Positions 1 to 9,561 of a stretch of 15,281 bases of DNA are shown here, in pieces. Below the pieces are notes generated by a model. It had not been told where the DNA came from. It saw only the letters and a program-made list of their open reading frames with translations, and did not search any database. Origin of the DNA: Coemansia sp. RSA 922 (lineage: Eukaryota > Kickxellomycota > Kickxellomycetes > Kickxellales > Kickxellaceae); assembly GCA_027577415.1 (NCBI GenBank), contig JANBQS010000571.1, positions 1 to 15,281 on the forward strand, read 5' to 3'. Each line of letters starts with the position of its first letter. Position 1 is the first letter of the stretch. The translations under genes were made by a program, and so were the position numbers.

Positions 1-848
1 ACGGTGTCGATTTTGTGGTCCTGTATGAGCGCGCAAAAGCTCAAAAAGTCAAACTTGTCCATGATGACGACGACTCCGCCGCTGAGTATACTGATGTTGT
101 TGATTAGAATGCCGTAGATGTGGAACATTGGCAGAACTTGCAGCCAACGGCGCTGGAACTTTGTACGCGTAACTTTTGTCAGTGCTGAATCACGCTGGTT
201 GATATCGAGAAATTGCAAGGCGTTAGCCACCATGTTCCTATGCGAAAGCACTACGCCCTTTGGTGCTCCGCTGGTTCCCGAACTGAACACGATAAATGAC
301 GGCGTGCTATTTACCTCGCTCTCGGTAGTCAAGTGGACACGTGGGAATGGCTGCTGCAAGGAAATCTTATCCACAGTGTTGCCGTCGCCATCAACCGTGA
401 GTATGTGGCTGTCCGGGATGTCCAGCTGTGCAATTTTCAGCGCCTCCTTGATCACTGGTATGCTGGACACTAAGGTCACGACGACCTTTGCTCTGGTTGC
501 CTTGAGCTGGTGTGCGAGCTCGCGTGGAGTATAAGCCGGATTGGCCGTCGTCACTACGCCACCGACCATTTGTGTGCCTAAGCTGACTATCTGGTAGAAT
601 GAGGTATTGGGGAGGACTATTGCCAGAATATCTCCACGCCTGAACCTCGCATTGTGATAAAGCCCTGAAGCAAATGCCTCAGTTCGAGCCTCCAACTCGG
701 CAAATGAAAGCGACTGCGTCCCATTGACCACGGCGACGAGCTTTGGATCCTTGCCGTAGACCGTATGCTGCTTGGTATACGAGAACATGAACGTCGGCAG
801 GTCCACGTTTGGGATACTCAAGTCTGGATATGGCGACGTATAGAGCAT
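1..848 (-). CDS. acyl-CoA synthetase / 4-coumarate-CoA ligase-like protein (N-terminal part, runs off window)
   Basis: This is the N-terminal 282 residues of an ANL-superfamily adenylate-forming enzyme, which activates a carboxylic acid to an acyl-AMP and then an acyl-CoA. The reading frame opens at the ATG at 848-846 and stays open to base 1, so the C-terminal domain lies outside the window. Seen directly: the phosphate-binding A3 signature FSSGTSGAPKG near residues 188-198, followed by VVLSH, and an LPMFHIYG block near 239-246 matching the conserved A4 region. The segment around 95-107 (GGVVTTANPAYTP) is typical of the 4CL-like and luciferase-like group. Substrate cannot be read from this half, and a C-terminal peroxisomal signal cannot be checked. 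The leader before the ATG is T-rich. No intron is needed in the visible part. Confidence 0.9.
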   Translation of the reverse strand, partial: MLYTSPYPDLSIPNVDLPTFMFSYTKQHTVYGKDPKLVAVVNGTQSLSFAELEARTEAFASGLYHNARFRRGDILAIVLPNTSFYQIVSLGTQMVGGVVTTANPAYTPRELAHQLKATRAKVVVTLVSSIPVIKEALKIAQLDIPDSHILTVDGDGNTVDKISLQQPFPRVHLTTESEVNSTPSFIVFSSGTSGAPKGVVLSHRNMVANALQFLDINQRDSALTKVTRTKFQRRWLQVLPMFHIYGILINNISILSGGVVVIMDKFDFLSFCALIQDHKIDT

Positions 849-1387
849 ATTGAAAAAAAGGTCTTTGGCAAAGATAGCAGTGGTGTGTAGAAAATGGAAT
901 AGGAAAATAAATTGATCGCAGCAAAAAAAGATATTCCGTCTTGCCAGCGTCGTTCCTTTTTATTTTATCGCACCAGATGAGAATTGACACCCGGTGGAAA
1001 ACAAGGCAAGTTCCTTGAATTATCGATGGTGCACCCACACAGGCACCTCATGCAAGAGCACATGAGGGCAACACCAATGCCGTGTACTCTTTGCAAATGT
1101 TCTACGCCTGAGCGCAAATCACGCGGACAACTTGACAATCGATCAGCCATGCTCACAGAGAAAGGTAATGGTGACGAAGATCGCCCAAGCACAAATGTAA
1201 ATGGCCTATCCTCGGCCCAAAGGAGACCTTCGCTGGTCCGTGAATGTAATTTGCAATATATTACGCTTAATTCAAGCGGCATGTTGCTTTTGCCAAGCCC
1301 GGTTCCGCCCACATCTCCGCTTCCGAGAGCCAAGAAAGTGGACATGCAACATTTACTAGGTATACTTGCTACAAAAAAAAAAGATGA
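849..1387. other. intergenic region between TAF6 3' end and ligase-like gene 5' end
   Basis: This 539-bp gap must hold the TAF6 3' UTR and the promoter and leader of the ligase-like gene, both read on the minus strand. The leader immediately before the ligase ATG is pyrimidine-rich with runs of T. Two overlapping open frames without recognisable motifs occur here (minus 965-1345, and plus 984-1619, which runs into TAF6). I do not call either as a gene. Confidence 0.5.
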
Positions 1388-2722
1388 CTACTTTGAAGTC
1401 TCTTTTGCCTTGGCTTCCTTGTTTGCCGCCAACACAGCAGCAGTGATCTTGCCAGCATCGGGGTCGTCAAACACAAGCCTTGCCAACGTGTCGCCCACCA
1501 CTTCGGCAAGCTTGCTTCTTTGCGGGATAGTCACACCAACGGGCTCGATATCGTCGGAATCCCTCGCCAGTGTCTTTAAAACATTTATCAGAGCCGTCTG
1601 GCAGTGTGCGCCGTCGTAGATCAACTGCTGGTTATCTCGCTTTTCCATCTCCGCATCCAGCAACGACATGTATGCCTTGATATTGGGCAGCACAAGTACC
1701 TTGATAATGCTCACGCCGAGCTTGGTCAGTCCCACGATAGCGCCGTAGTGCGTAGTCAGTGGCTTTGTCGGGTCCAGGAATGCCCGCAAAAGCGTGCGTG
1801 TAATTCGTGCTTGCAGTGTATGGTACGACTGACCAAACTGCTGGCAAATTTCAGCAATTTGCTCGGCAGCTCCGTCACGCAGCGACCAGTGATCCTCGGT
1901 ATAGCTCTCGCACAGCCGCTTGCTCACTAGACACGTCAGCAGCGAGGGGATAAGCTGGTGCATATAAGGCTCAACAAAAAGGTTTGGGTTGCGGCGAAGC
2001 GCCTTGGCCACCGCCATTGCCGTGTTCAAAGTACTCAGGTTGTTGAGGTTGTTTTTGACCGTCATGGCAACGTACTGCACAAAGTACGTCACCAGCTGAT
2101 GAATACCGGCGTCAATCGAAATACTCTCCAAGGCCGTCGACTTTACTAGCGGGTCGGGGCTTACCAGCGACTCGGTGATACACTCGAAATAAAGCTGGAG
2201 CTCCTTGGACAGAACGTGCTTGACCAGTGGGATAGTTTCGACACTGTCTTGCCTTTGTGGCGCCTTGGCAGGCTTCTTCGCCGCCGGCTCTTCCTCGTCG
2301 ATGGGAGCCGGGTTCTGCTGAATCCGCGGCTGCACGCCTTCAATGGCTAGCCAGTGCGCCGTGTACACTACCTCAAGAGGCACACTCGGTAGTGGCTCCT
2401 CCATTAGCCTATCAAGGTCGATTACCTCGTCATCGACATAGTAGATCTCCTCCAATGCTGTGGCGGTTTTGTTGAATTTGATCGGGCGCCCGGTCTCAAA
2501 CCCGTAGATGGGCTCAACATTGCGCACGCGCAGCGCGCTGTTAATATCGGTGACGGTCAATTTTGTCCGCTTCGAGTGCCGCATGAACTTCATGGCCTCG
2601 GTGATTATTTCGTGCAACCGGAACTCGACGTCCTGCGCCATGGCTGAGGTTATCTCATCCTTAAGCTTGGGTACGCCAATCGAGTCTGCTATGTTTTTTA
2701 TCGTGCTCTTTGAGTAGATCAT
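1388..2722 (-). CDS. TAF6: TFIID subunit 6 (TAF6), histone-fold and HEAT-domain protein
   Basis: This complete single-exon gene encodes 444 residues. TAF6 is a core subunit of the general transcription factor TFIID (and SAGA in yeast) and pairs with TAF9 through its histone fold. Seen: an N-terminal histone fold at about residues 1-67 (IADSIGVPKL, MAQDVEFRLHEII, MRHSKRTKLTVTDINSALR), then the diagnostic VRNVEPIYGF at 66-75. A charged, low-complexity linker follows near 137-160, then a helical region from about 164 to 380 matching the TAF6 HEAT-repeat domain (for example SIDAGIHQLVTYFVQYV and THYGAIVGLTKLG). I chose the ATG at 2722-2720 because the frame upstream offers only a TTG, and MIYSKSTIKNIADS is the expected TAF6 start. 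Length fits the family. The MFS gene ends 143 bp upstream in the same orientation. Confidence 0.96.
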   Translation of the reverse strand: MIYSKSTIKNIADSIGVPKLKDEITSAMAQDVEFRLHEIITEAMKFMRHSKRTKLTVTDINSALRVRNVEPIYGFETGRPIKFNKTATALEEIYYVDDEVIDLDRLMEEPLPSVPLEVVYTAHWLAIEGVQPRIQQNPAPIDEEEPAAKKPAKAPQRQDSVETIPLVKHVLSKELQLYFECITESLVSPDPLVKSTALESISIDAGIHQLVTYFVQYVAMTVKNNLNNLSTLNTAMAVAKALRRNPNLFVEPYMHQLIPSLLTCLVSKRLCESYTEDHWSLRDGAAEQIAEICQQFGQSYHTLQARITRTLLRAFLDPTKPLTTHYGAIVGLTKLGVSIIKVLVLPNIKAYMSLLDAEMEKRDNQQLIYDGAHCQTALINVLKTLARDSDDIEPVGVTIPQRSKLAEVVGDTLARLVFDDPDAGKITAAVLAANKEAKAKETSK

Positions 2723-2865
2723 CGTGATACGGGAGAAATACAATTAAAGTAAAGAGTGGAAAAGAGATAATGATGTGCAAGAGCGCGTCGCAATAAAATA
2801 AACCCCAGGCCAAATTAACGTTCGCCATATTAGTTTCAAGTCAGAGCAAAATATTTGGGTGCTGA

Positions 2866-4770
2866 TCACGTGGCAATATCCCTGGTCTCAATAGGCAGTG
2901 CTATCATGCACCCGGCAGCTATCCACAAAAGCCCAACGCTCACATAGAGTGGCACAACAGTACTGATGCCTAGAAGCAGGCCCGTTATTAGCGGCGCAAC
3001 AATTCCAGACACACGACCCAGCGCCGACGCCATTCCACACGCCGTCCCGCGGACCGACGGATGGAATACCTCTGGAGTATAGGCGTAGATAACAGCAAAC
3101 ATCAGCGTGCTCATAAATCCAAACACAGACGACGATAGAATCGTCAGCGCAGCATTGTGCGTCTTTGCCGTTAGCGCAAAAGCGACAAGTGCCAGGCCAG
3201 ATATAAATGTAGATATGGCCATTGAGTAGATACGACCAAGGCGCGTGTCAACCATCCAGGCGCCAACGATAGAGCCAGGAATGCCACTGACAGCATAGAT
3301 TAGCGAGTCGCGATAGACGCGTATCTGCTTCGAATGCGGCCCTGCAACAACAGATGCGCTTAGCGGCACCAGAGAATGTGAAGCCTCGTTGTTGCGTGTT
3401 TCTAGCAGCTTTGGCAAAAACACATTGAACATTGTAAAGCCCATGGCGACTACGGCCCAAATGATCCACACCAGAACCGTAGTGCGCCGTAGCGAGGGCG
3501 CAAACAGAGGTTTGAGCAATGCCGCGTGGCTTCTAATATCCAATGTTGCTGTCACTGACTGCCGCCACGATTTCGTCCAAGCTCTGAGTGTAAAAGGGCG
3601 GCGCAAACTGGCCTCACCGCGCTGTTGTGACTCTCTCTCGTGACTGACAGCCTCAGCTGCCTCGGGCCACTCAAGCCACGAGTTATTGTCATCGGTAAAG
3701 CGCTCAGCATTCTGCCGAGCTCTGTCTGGAATAAGAGAGGTTTGTGCACCGTTTATCTCCTCGGCCTGACTGCTAGTACGCATGATGGACTCGGGGGCTT
3801 CGGCAGTGCGCGGCGATTGACGCGTGGTGCCGCCATTGTAGCGCACGATTTTCTTTAATACGACGACAACATCCGAGCGACCCTTGTTCTGCAGTAGAAA
3901 CTTTGGGGTCTCGTGCAGCCTGAAACAGCCATTGCGCAAAACCACCATGACCACAGTCGTCAGCGCCATGGTCACCAGCAAGTATCGCCAGCCGTTGTTT
4001 TGCTTGGACATATCGCACCCGTTCTGATCAGAGTCATCCGGGCAGCTGAACGGGGGCAATATGGCTAGAGCGATTGATGATGTCAGCACGGAGCCAAAGG
4101 AGAAGAACACGCTGAGCAACGTCAGCAGATGCCTCTTTTCACGCGGAACAAACTCGAGAAAGATTGCGCCATCCACAGGCATATTGCCGCCAACCCCAGT
4201 GCCCAATCCAAACAGGCACAAGCACAGGAGACTGAATGTCGGCGCAGCGCTCGCCAGCAGTCCAAAGACAGCTGTGATGACAAGTGTCCACCGGTACGCG
4301 ACCAGCCGACCAAACTTGTCAGAGACAGGGCCCCAGACAAGTGCACCACACATCAGCCCAAGAAACATACTAGAGGACATGAGTCCAATGCGTGCATTGC
4401 TGATGGAAAAGTGCTGCTGGACACGAGGCAGAATGGAGGCCGTACACTGCATCCAGGCATTGTCGGCTAGCCAGCCCAGCCCACACAGAGCCAGAACCCT
4501 TCGGTGGTACCGGCCAAACCCAATGTTGGATATCATGCGATTGAGCTCGCCCTCTTCGTCGCTTTCGAATTCATGCTCAGCTGAGTCTTCGCTTGTCGGA
4601 GTGCTCTCCTCAGTGGAGCTCTGGCGATCTGCGCTGAGCGCAACTGGCTGCGCCTGGCGTCGGAGCTCGGGTGCCAAGAACCCGGTGTGGAGCTCGTCGC
4701 TGGTATCGCAACGTCGACTGACTACGCCCTGCTCGGCCGACAGTCGAGTATCAAGTCCAGACTCGGGCAT
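2866..4770 (-). CDS. SVOP/SV2-like major facilitator superfamily transporter
   Basis: This single-exon gene encodes 634 residues with an ATG at 4770-4768. It belongs to the MFS sugar-porter-like group that includes SVOP. Seen: an acidic, Ser-rich cytosolic N-tail (1-80), then IGFGRYHRRVLALCGLGWLADNA leading into TM1. The loop 2-3 signature A is WGPVSDKFGR (146-155), repeated in the second half as VDTRLGR (508-514). HETPKFLLQNKGR (286-298) closes the first half, like the PESPR-type motif of sugar porters, and YTPEVFHPSVRGTACG (564-579) is typical of the SVOP group. About twelve membrane segments can be counted. The central cytosolic loop (about 310-428) is long, charged and poorly ordered. The substrate is unknown; organic anions, sugars or metabolites are possible. 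Confidence 0.92.
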   Translation of the reverse strand: MPESGLDTRLSAEQGVVSRRCDTSDELHTGFLAPELRRQAQPVALSADRQSSTEESTPTSEDSAEHEFESDEEGELNRMISNIGFGRYHRRVLALCGLGWLADNAWMQCTASILPRVQQHFSISNARIGLMSSSMFLGLMCGALVWGPVSDKFGRLVAYRWTLVITAVFGLLASAAPTFSLLCLCLFGLGTGVGGNMPVDGAIFLEFVPREKRHLLTLLSVFFSFGSVLTSSIALAILPPFSCPDDSDQNGCDMSKQNNGWRYLLVTMALTTVVMVVLRNGCFRLHETPKFLLQNKGRSDVVVVLKKIVRYNGGTTRQSPRTAEAPESIMRTSSQAEEINGAQTSLIPDRARQNAERFTDDNNSWLEWPEAAEAVSHERESQQRGEASLRRPFTLRAWTKSWRQSVTATLDIRSHAALLKPLFAPSLRRTTVLVWIIWAVVAMGFTMFNVFLPKLLETRNNEASHSLVPLSASVVAGPHSKQIRVYRDSLIYAVSGIPGSIVGAWMVDTRLGRIYSMAISTFISGLALVAFALTAKTHNAALTILSSSVFGFMSTLMFAVIYAYTPEVFHPSVRGTACGMASALGRVSGIVAPLITGLLLGISTVVPLYVSVGLLWIAAGCMIALPIETRDIAT

Positions 4771-5254
4771 ACCCTTGTGTTCATAGGCCAGCTAGGCAGT
4801 AAGTGTAAATTTAAATAAATAAAAATTTAAAACAATAGTGTATAAATACAGCGAAACGAGCAGAGGAGGGGACATGAAAGCCGAGCGAAAAGCAACATAG
4901 TCTGCCTGTCCCCAAAGCAGTAAACGGCTATGCACCACTAATGCAAACCGCCAAGATGCGGAGATCAACGCAATCGGTAATTTGGCATCAAAGTTGCAAC
5001 ACTTGGCCACACAACCTCACATGATTTTCTGGCAGGAATTCACGCTAGTAGAAAGGTAGGTACGACCACAGAAAGCAATTGTCTACCCAGAGCCGGGAAT
5101 GCACACGTATCTGTACCATCCACAGCTTCATAATGTGAGGGTGGGTGACGCCGCCTCCGCCATTATATAGCCACTCAGCCTTTGTCTTAACTTGCCGGAT
5201 GCGCATGGCGGTGGGAGCAGTATATCCACAGCATCTCTTTCCTGTCATCAATTC
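4771..5254. promoter_or_regulatory. divergent promoter region between MFS transporter and RING-H2 gene
   Basis: This 484-bp region separates two divergently transcribed genes, so it should contain both promoters. The side next to the transporter is very AT-rich (4795-4850, including TATTTATA on the minus strand at 4848-4841). On the RING side a TTATATAG element lies at 5163-5170, about 90 bp before the chosen ATG. I see no coding region. Confidence 0.55.
5163..5170 (+). promoter_or_regulatory. TATA-like element upstream of RING-H2 gene
   Basis: TTATATAG lies in an otherwise GC-rich stretch, 85-92 bp before the ATG at 5255. Position and sequence fit a TATA box; no other support. Confidence 0.4.
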
Positions 5255-5279
5255 ATGTTCCTTTCTCCAAACTCTGTAA
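5199..5279 (+). other. possible upstream ORF overlapping the RING-H2 start
   Basis: An ATG at 5199 opens a 26-codon frame ending in TAA at 5277-5279. It overlaps the chosen main start (5255) in a different frame. If transcription begins near the TATA-like element, this ORF would be met first and could lower translation of the main frame. The transcript start is not known. Confidence 0.25.
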
Positions 5280-6156
5280 TTTTTATATCCAGTCCATTAA
5301 ATATGCGCATACCCCGTTTATGTTACGGCGCTGAACCTGTGGTAGTAAGTGCAGGCCCTTTCAGGGATACTAGCAGCAATAGCCTCATCAAAGGCGAGTA
5401 CCGCTGTTCTGCCCAGCGGAAAACACATTTCATCCGCGATATTGTGACTGGCTCGGCAGGAAATAGCACTGGTGGCATAAATAGCGTGGACAATGCGACG
5501 ACAGCACCACCTCACAAGGTGTGGAATGTAGCCGCATATGTGGTGTTCATATTAGTATTTCTACTTGCCATGTGCGGAATCCGAGGTAAGCAAGGGATGA
5601 CTTGCCAGGGACGTACCCTGGTCAATTTAATCCCCACCATGTGACTAAAAAAACATTACCCACTTGCGTTTACAAATGCCTCTGCTTAGGTGTCTACCAG
5701 CAGCGGGCTGCTCGACGACGTCGACGTCATGAAAAGAGATACGCCACACCAGCCAGAGCTGACCTGGATATGTTGCCAGTATTCAAACTTGCCGAAGACT
5801 CTATAGTCGACATCCGCCGCCCACCCGCGTGTCGCCGTTACTTGACTAGCACTAATGCCGACCCAAAGGCTTGGGAAGCGCCAACCAAGCCCAAGCCCGC
5901 TCACCTCGCCCCCAGTGTGCCTCAAGTAGATGGCGAGATTGGAGATTGCGAATCTCGTTGTGCATCTATCGGCTCGGAATACAGTTGCGTGATATGCCTC
6001 GATGAGTATGCTATCGGCGATTTGGTTCGAGTTCTTCGTTGCGGACACATATTCCACGACTCTTGTATTACCAATTGGCTAATGCGTCCAAAATCAACGT
6101 CGCATGAATGCCCAATGTGCAAAACCCCGTGTTTCGTTGGAAAAGCTGCCACCTAA
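5255..6156 (+). CDS. single-pass membrane RING-H2 E3 ubiquitin ligase-like protein (two exons: 5255-5585, 5690-6156)
   Basis: Joining the exons gives 265 residues. The N-terminal part (1-87) looks lumenal and has two N-glycosylation sequons (N70, N80). A membrane segment lies at about 88-108 (AAYVVFILVFLLAMCG), followed by a basic stop-transfer cluster (RAARRRRRHEKR). A C-terminal RING-H2 finger (210-254) has the pattern C-x2-C, C-x-H-x2-H-x2-C, C-x2-C: CVIC at 210-213, CGHIFHDSC at 228-236, CPMC at 251-254. This layout resembles ATL/RNF-type membrane E3 ligases, which ubiquitinate membrane or vacuole-lumen-bound proteins with a cytosolic RING. The splice joins Gly111 in phase 1 and keeps frame. 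The start is uncertain: ATG 5255 and ATG 5303 are both in frame, and there is no strong signal peptide. An unseen upstream exon is possible. The targets are unknown. Confidence 0.85.
5586..5689 (+). other. intron in RING-H2 gene
   Basis: A 104-nt GT-AG intron, donor GTAAGC, acceptor TGCTTAG, with a GACTAA branch-point-like sequence at about 5643-5648. Removing it links the membrane segment to the arginine cluster in frame (phase 1). Reading through instead meets a stop at 5642-5644. Confidence 0.88.
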
Positions 6157-6424
6157 GACCCCCAATATGTGTCCATATATAGCTCAGCATTATAATCCAT
6201 AAACGCGGCGTCTGATATTTTTAAAGGCGTTGATAATATGGCGGCGCCACAATGCCCATTCGCCTATATATAATTTTAAAGTGGACATTTGCACATATAG
6301 ATGAGCACTCTGTGCTTGGCGATACCAGTACCAAACATGTTCTTTAGTGGAGATTATCAGTTGCACTGAATGTTATACCAAGTCGTATAGTTAAAATACT
6401 GATTGTGTGAAGCATGGCAAACGC
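6157..6424. other. convergent intergenic region, AT-rich
   Basis: This 268-bp gap lies between the stop codons of the RING-H2 gene (plus) and VTC4 (minus). It contains AT-rich stretches such as TATATATAATTTTAAA near 6264-6280 that could serve 3'-end formation of either transcript. No gene is seen. Confidence 0.5.
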
Positions 6425-8878
6425 TTAAAAGCCAGTGGAAACCTTGAGATAAAAGTTGAGCACAACGGCTGCTATCAGCACTACGACCAAGAAAGTCGGT
6501 CCAGTGCGATCATCATAAGGACCAGCGTCGCGCTGGCGAATGCGCTCGGCGCGCCACTGGAACAGCACCAGCGCATAGACCATGACAAACATGGCGATCA
6601 GCGTAAACGCAGCACCAGCGATTTTGCCAGTGCGGTCACCAAAGTTCAGCAGGCCCAGCGCCAGCGAGCCAAGTACGATAGCAAAGTTAAGCCACGACAG
6701 AAACGTTCGCTCGTTGGCAAAGAACACCTTGGGCTCTACGCGAACAGGGACCGCAATGCGCCTCTGCCCGGACGGCCTTCCATTACCACTGTTGGCGCGC
6801 TGAGTGTCAAACGGTACCTCGCTTTGAAGAGCATCATAGCCTGGAGATCTACGCTCGCCACTAGTAGCAAAGGGATTTATAGTCCTCACAAGCCACGAAG
6901 TTGCCGAATCAGTGCTCTTAACGTCCTGCTGCTTTCGGCCCAGCAACGCTGTTCCCTCGGTAGCCGTAGCGCCGGCCTCTTCGTCGTACGTTTGGGAGTA
7001 GTGTGTTCCTGCGCTGCCGTTCTGACTTGAGCGCTCTCCTGGCTCGTTTTCAACAATGACCTCGATGTCGTTGGGGAACTGGCTGCTGCTTCGTGACCGC
7101 GTGCCACTACTGATGCGCCCGCTGCGATGTCGCGCCAAATTATCGAACCCGACAATGCTGCCACGAGGACTGGAGGCCCGAGACACGCCAATAGTCTTAG
7201 TGACAGGCTTACGAATGTCGCGGTCCATCTGTGAGAACCAGAAGGGGAACACATCTACGCGGTCCTCGAGTAGCACCGACGTGCCATGTATAAACTTGCT
7301 GAATTTGGGCACGGCCTCGACAAGGTGGCTATCGATCAGATCGGTAACCCACTGTGACGGCTCGACGCCCGATTGCGTTTGCAGCTTTACCTCAAGCACG
7401 GCATACGGGAATCGGCACACGTCGCTCTCTGGCAACTGCGGGAATGGAAAGTCGATGCCAATGTCTGTGCGTCGCCAGTTATTGCCAGCGCGAGCTTTGC
7501 CATCAAACCCGTCTTCTCGCACCATGGTCAGCTCGGTGTCCAGCGAGATGCGCACTCGAGCGTCGCCGGGAATCTGGAAGGCGGTACGGTTATAGAATGT
7601 CCTGACAACTAAAGCAAGATACAAGATGGTCAGATGTGTTAGTTGCGCAGCAGCAGCAAAAGACAATAAACAGCAGCGGGCAAATAACAAGGAGCAACAA
7701 TTAGGCTCATGTGTGTGAGGGCACGGTAGAGCAGTGGTTTAGCAACAACAGGACGCCACACATATTGCAAAAAGGGGGACACATGTCAGGAACCGAGCAA
7801 GAAAGAAAGCAAGCAACAATACTGTACCTGGGCAAAGGCGCTTTTCTCGGACGCTGTTTTGAACTTCATACGACAATGTCTCCATGTCTTGCAGATCTTG
7901 GTCGCTCTTCTTGCCCTCTTCGCGCAGTCGCTGGATCTTAGAGTCCATAGTGTAATCGCCAGACAAGTAGTCATTAATGTACTTTTCCTTTAGCGAGAAG
8001 CGCTCCTTTACGCTCTTCTCGCCAGTCCAGTCCTCGTGGTGCGTCTTGCGCTCGATGAAAATCTCGTTGCTTTCCATGTCGCCGTACCAACGCAGGCGAA
8101 TAGCTTCGGCGCCCTCGCTCTTTTCGATGCGACCCTGGTAGAGATCCAGATCTTCGTTGTCAAAGTAAATGCTGGTTATTGCGGGGCTAGGCGGCTTGGT
8201 GGTGCCCTTGGTGCGGTAGATCAGCACGGGCAGGAACTTGAGGATGTAGAGCTTGAGCTCCATGACGTTGTCGGGATGGACCCAGTATTTTGTGGTCTGG
8301 CGGACAAAGTTTTGACCATTCCCGGACTGTGGATCCTTGTCCTGATCGACGTCTACGCCGCCGTTGCGGACAATGTTGTAAAGGCGCGACAATTCCAACA
8401 ACAGCTCGTCAAAGTTTTCCTTGAAGAATGGGCGACTGTTTAGTCGCACGGTAAACACGGGCTTGAGCACGAACGGCGCGTTCTTGTCGTGCTTTTTGAC
8501 AATCTTGATAAACGCAGTAAAGTTGAGGCGAGTAAACTTTGCTAGCTCATAGACCTCGCTGATGACGGTGTCGATCTCATGTTCGATGATATCCAACTGC
8601 TCACGCTTGGCATCGGTAGGCGCATCGTTCTTGGTTATAAGCGAAACTTGCTGCTCACAGTACTCGATACGGCGCTTCATCTCGCCGCTCTTGGTCTGCT
8701 GAAAGTTGTTGACCTTTTCCAGTTCGCCATCAAGCAGCTTGACAAACTCCGACTCGTCGTCGGCTGTGTATCCCTTGTCGGAGCGCTCATACAGGAACCT
8801 TTTGAGGCCGGCGTAGTCAACGTAGTAAAACTTCCATTCGGGAAGGAGCGACTCGCGCAACTGCTGGCCAAACTTCAT
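6425..8878 (-). CDS. VTC4: VTC4, catalytic subunit of the vacuolar polyphosphate polymerase (exons 8878-7828 and 7608-6425)
   Basis: The spliced product has 744 residues. VTC4 transfers the gamma-phosphate of ATP onto growing polyphosphate at the vacuolar membrane and couples this to translocation. Seen: an SPX domain (1-~150) with [13 protein letters not shown], so Y22 and K26 of the inositol-pyrophosphate pocket are present, plus a basic KIVKKHDK helix (125-132). The polymerase tunnel domain (~195-485) has the expected basic residues: R261/R263 (RLRWYG), E276-R277-K278 (ERKTH), K288 and K291 (DWTGEKSVK), R353 (VVRTFYNR), E423/K425 (VLEVKL), K452/K455 (PKFSKFIHG). A disordered linker (~490-630) has an ExxxLL motif (568-573). 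A DUF202 domain with three membrane segments (~646-739) completes it. The C-terminal domain is almost identical to VTC1 in this window, which is unusual. All catalytic positions look intact. Confidence 0.97.
6506..6761 (-). repeat. 256-bp inverted near-identical copy (VTC4 arm), mate at 11163-11418
   Basis: Base-by-base comparison with the reverse complement of 11163-11418 gives 254 of 256 matches and no gaps. The mismatches are at 6536 and 6740, each changing CGC to CGT (Arg) and therefore silent. Identity drops at once outside both ends. The segment encodes VTC4 residues 634-718. Confidence 0.95.
7609..7827 (-). other. intron in VTC4
   Basis: A 219-nt intron on the minus strand, donor GTACAG at 7827-7822, acceptor CTTTAG ending at 7609. 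Joining in phase 1 restores the conserved VTC run [14 protein letters not shown]. Without splicing, the frame of the first exon meets a stop within the intron. Confidence 0.93.
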
Positions 8879-9026
8879 GGTGAGTGGTAGTGGTGCCGAC
8901 GATAGACTATTAACACGAGATAATCGTTTGATGGCAATAGCTGAATAAAAGAGATCAGCTAAAAATGAAAAGAGGAGGGAAAGAAAAGGGAAAAGGATGT
9001 GCGGTAGAGCATCAGGAAAGCGTGGG

Positions 9027-9034
9027 CTTAAATA
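9027..9034 (-). promoter_or_regulatory. TATA-like element of VTC4
   Basis: TATTTAAG on the minus strand, about 150 bp before the VTC4 ATG, followed by a C/T-rich leader. Fits a TATA box by position only. Confidence 0.4.
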
Positions 9035-9155
9035 GACAATGACCATCGCATATGCCTGTGCATTCAGATGCCTTCACCCGAGCCAAAAGGCAAGTGTGCG
9101 CAAGGCGGGGATTGGGCCGAGCTTAGTTTGGAAGCTGGGTTGGGGGTGCGAAGGA

Positions 9156-9561
9156 TCAGAAGAACTCGAAAAAGAACCGATGTGCTTTCCAACCAATTGC
9201 AACGATAATAGGGAGCGCAAACAGCAGCACGAGACCAGAGCCAACCCAGCTGGCTGAATCCCACGCTATTGCATCATGTCGGGCCCTCAAGAGGAGCGGC
9301 GCTTGCGTGCTACCAAGGCCCAAGCTGAGCTGCCACACAATGGCTGGTACTGTCCTCCGCAGCCACCCCGTGAAAAGAGGGGACACATGTAGTGTGGTGC
9401 AGTAAAAAGATATACTTACACAGAGGGCTGGTAAAGGCAAGAGCGAGAAAGCAGGCGGCAATAATAGGGCAAAATACAGCACCGCTAAATATGCTCACGG
9501 ATCGTACAGACACTACAGGCGTAAAAAGAAGAGAAAAAAGAAGGAACGAATGAACAGACAA
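9156..9561 (-). other. possible small spliced membrane-protein gene (start not found)
   Basis: Two open stretches on the minus strand join through a plausible 76-nt intron: donor GTAAGT at 9419-9414, acceptor CCAG ending at 9344. The junction keeps frame in phase 1. The first part encodes a hydrophobic segment (AVFCPIIAACFLALAF). The second ends with another (VGSGLVLLFALPIIVAIG) followed by an aromatic tail and TGA at 9158-9156. A TATATAG element sits upstream at about 9607-9613 on the minus strand. No ATG exists in the open frame of the first part, so an upstream exon would be needed. I do not recognise the product. It may be only non-coding sequence with chance hydrophobic frames. Confidence 0.2.

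Noticed and set aside
965..1345. 126-codon minus-strand frame between TAF6 and the ligase gene
   Set aside because: No recognisable motif; it lies where the TAF6 3' UTR and ligase promoter must be.
984..1619. 211-codon plus-strand frame overlapping the end of TAF6
   Set aside because: About 230 bases are antisense to conserved TAF6 coding sequence. No motif is seen.
2723..2743. N-terminal extension of TAF6 by seven codons
   Set aside because: The extension begins at TTG, not a normal eukaryotic start. The ATG at 2722 gives the expected family N-terminus.
2867..2872. CACGTG (Pho4/E-box-like) near the TAF6 promoter, and another at 14421-14426
   Set aside because: Single six-base matches are expected by chance. 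The first overlaps the MFS stop codon, and neither lies directly before a VTC start.
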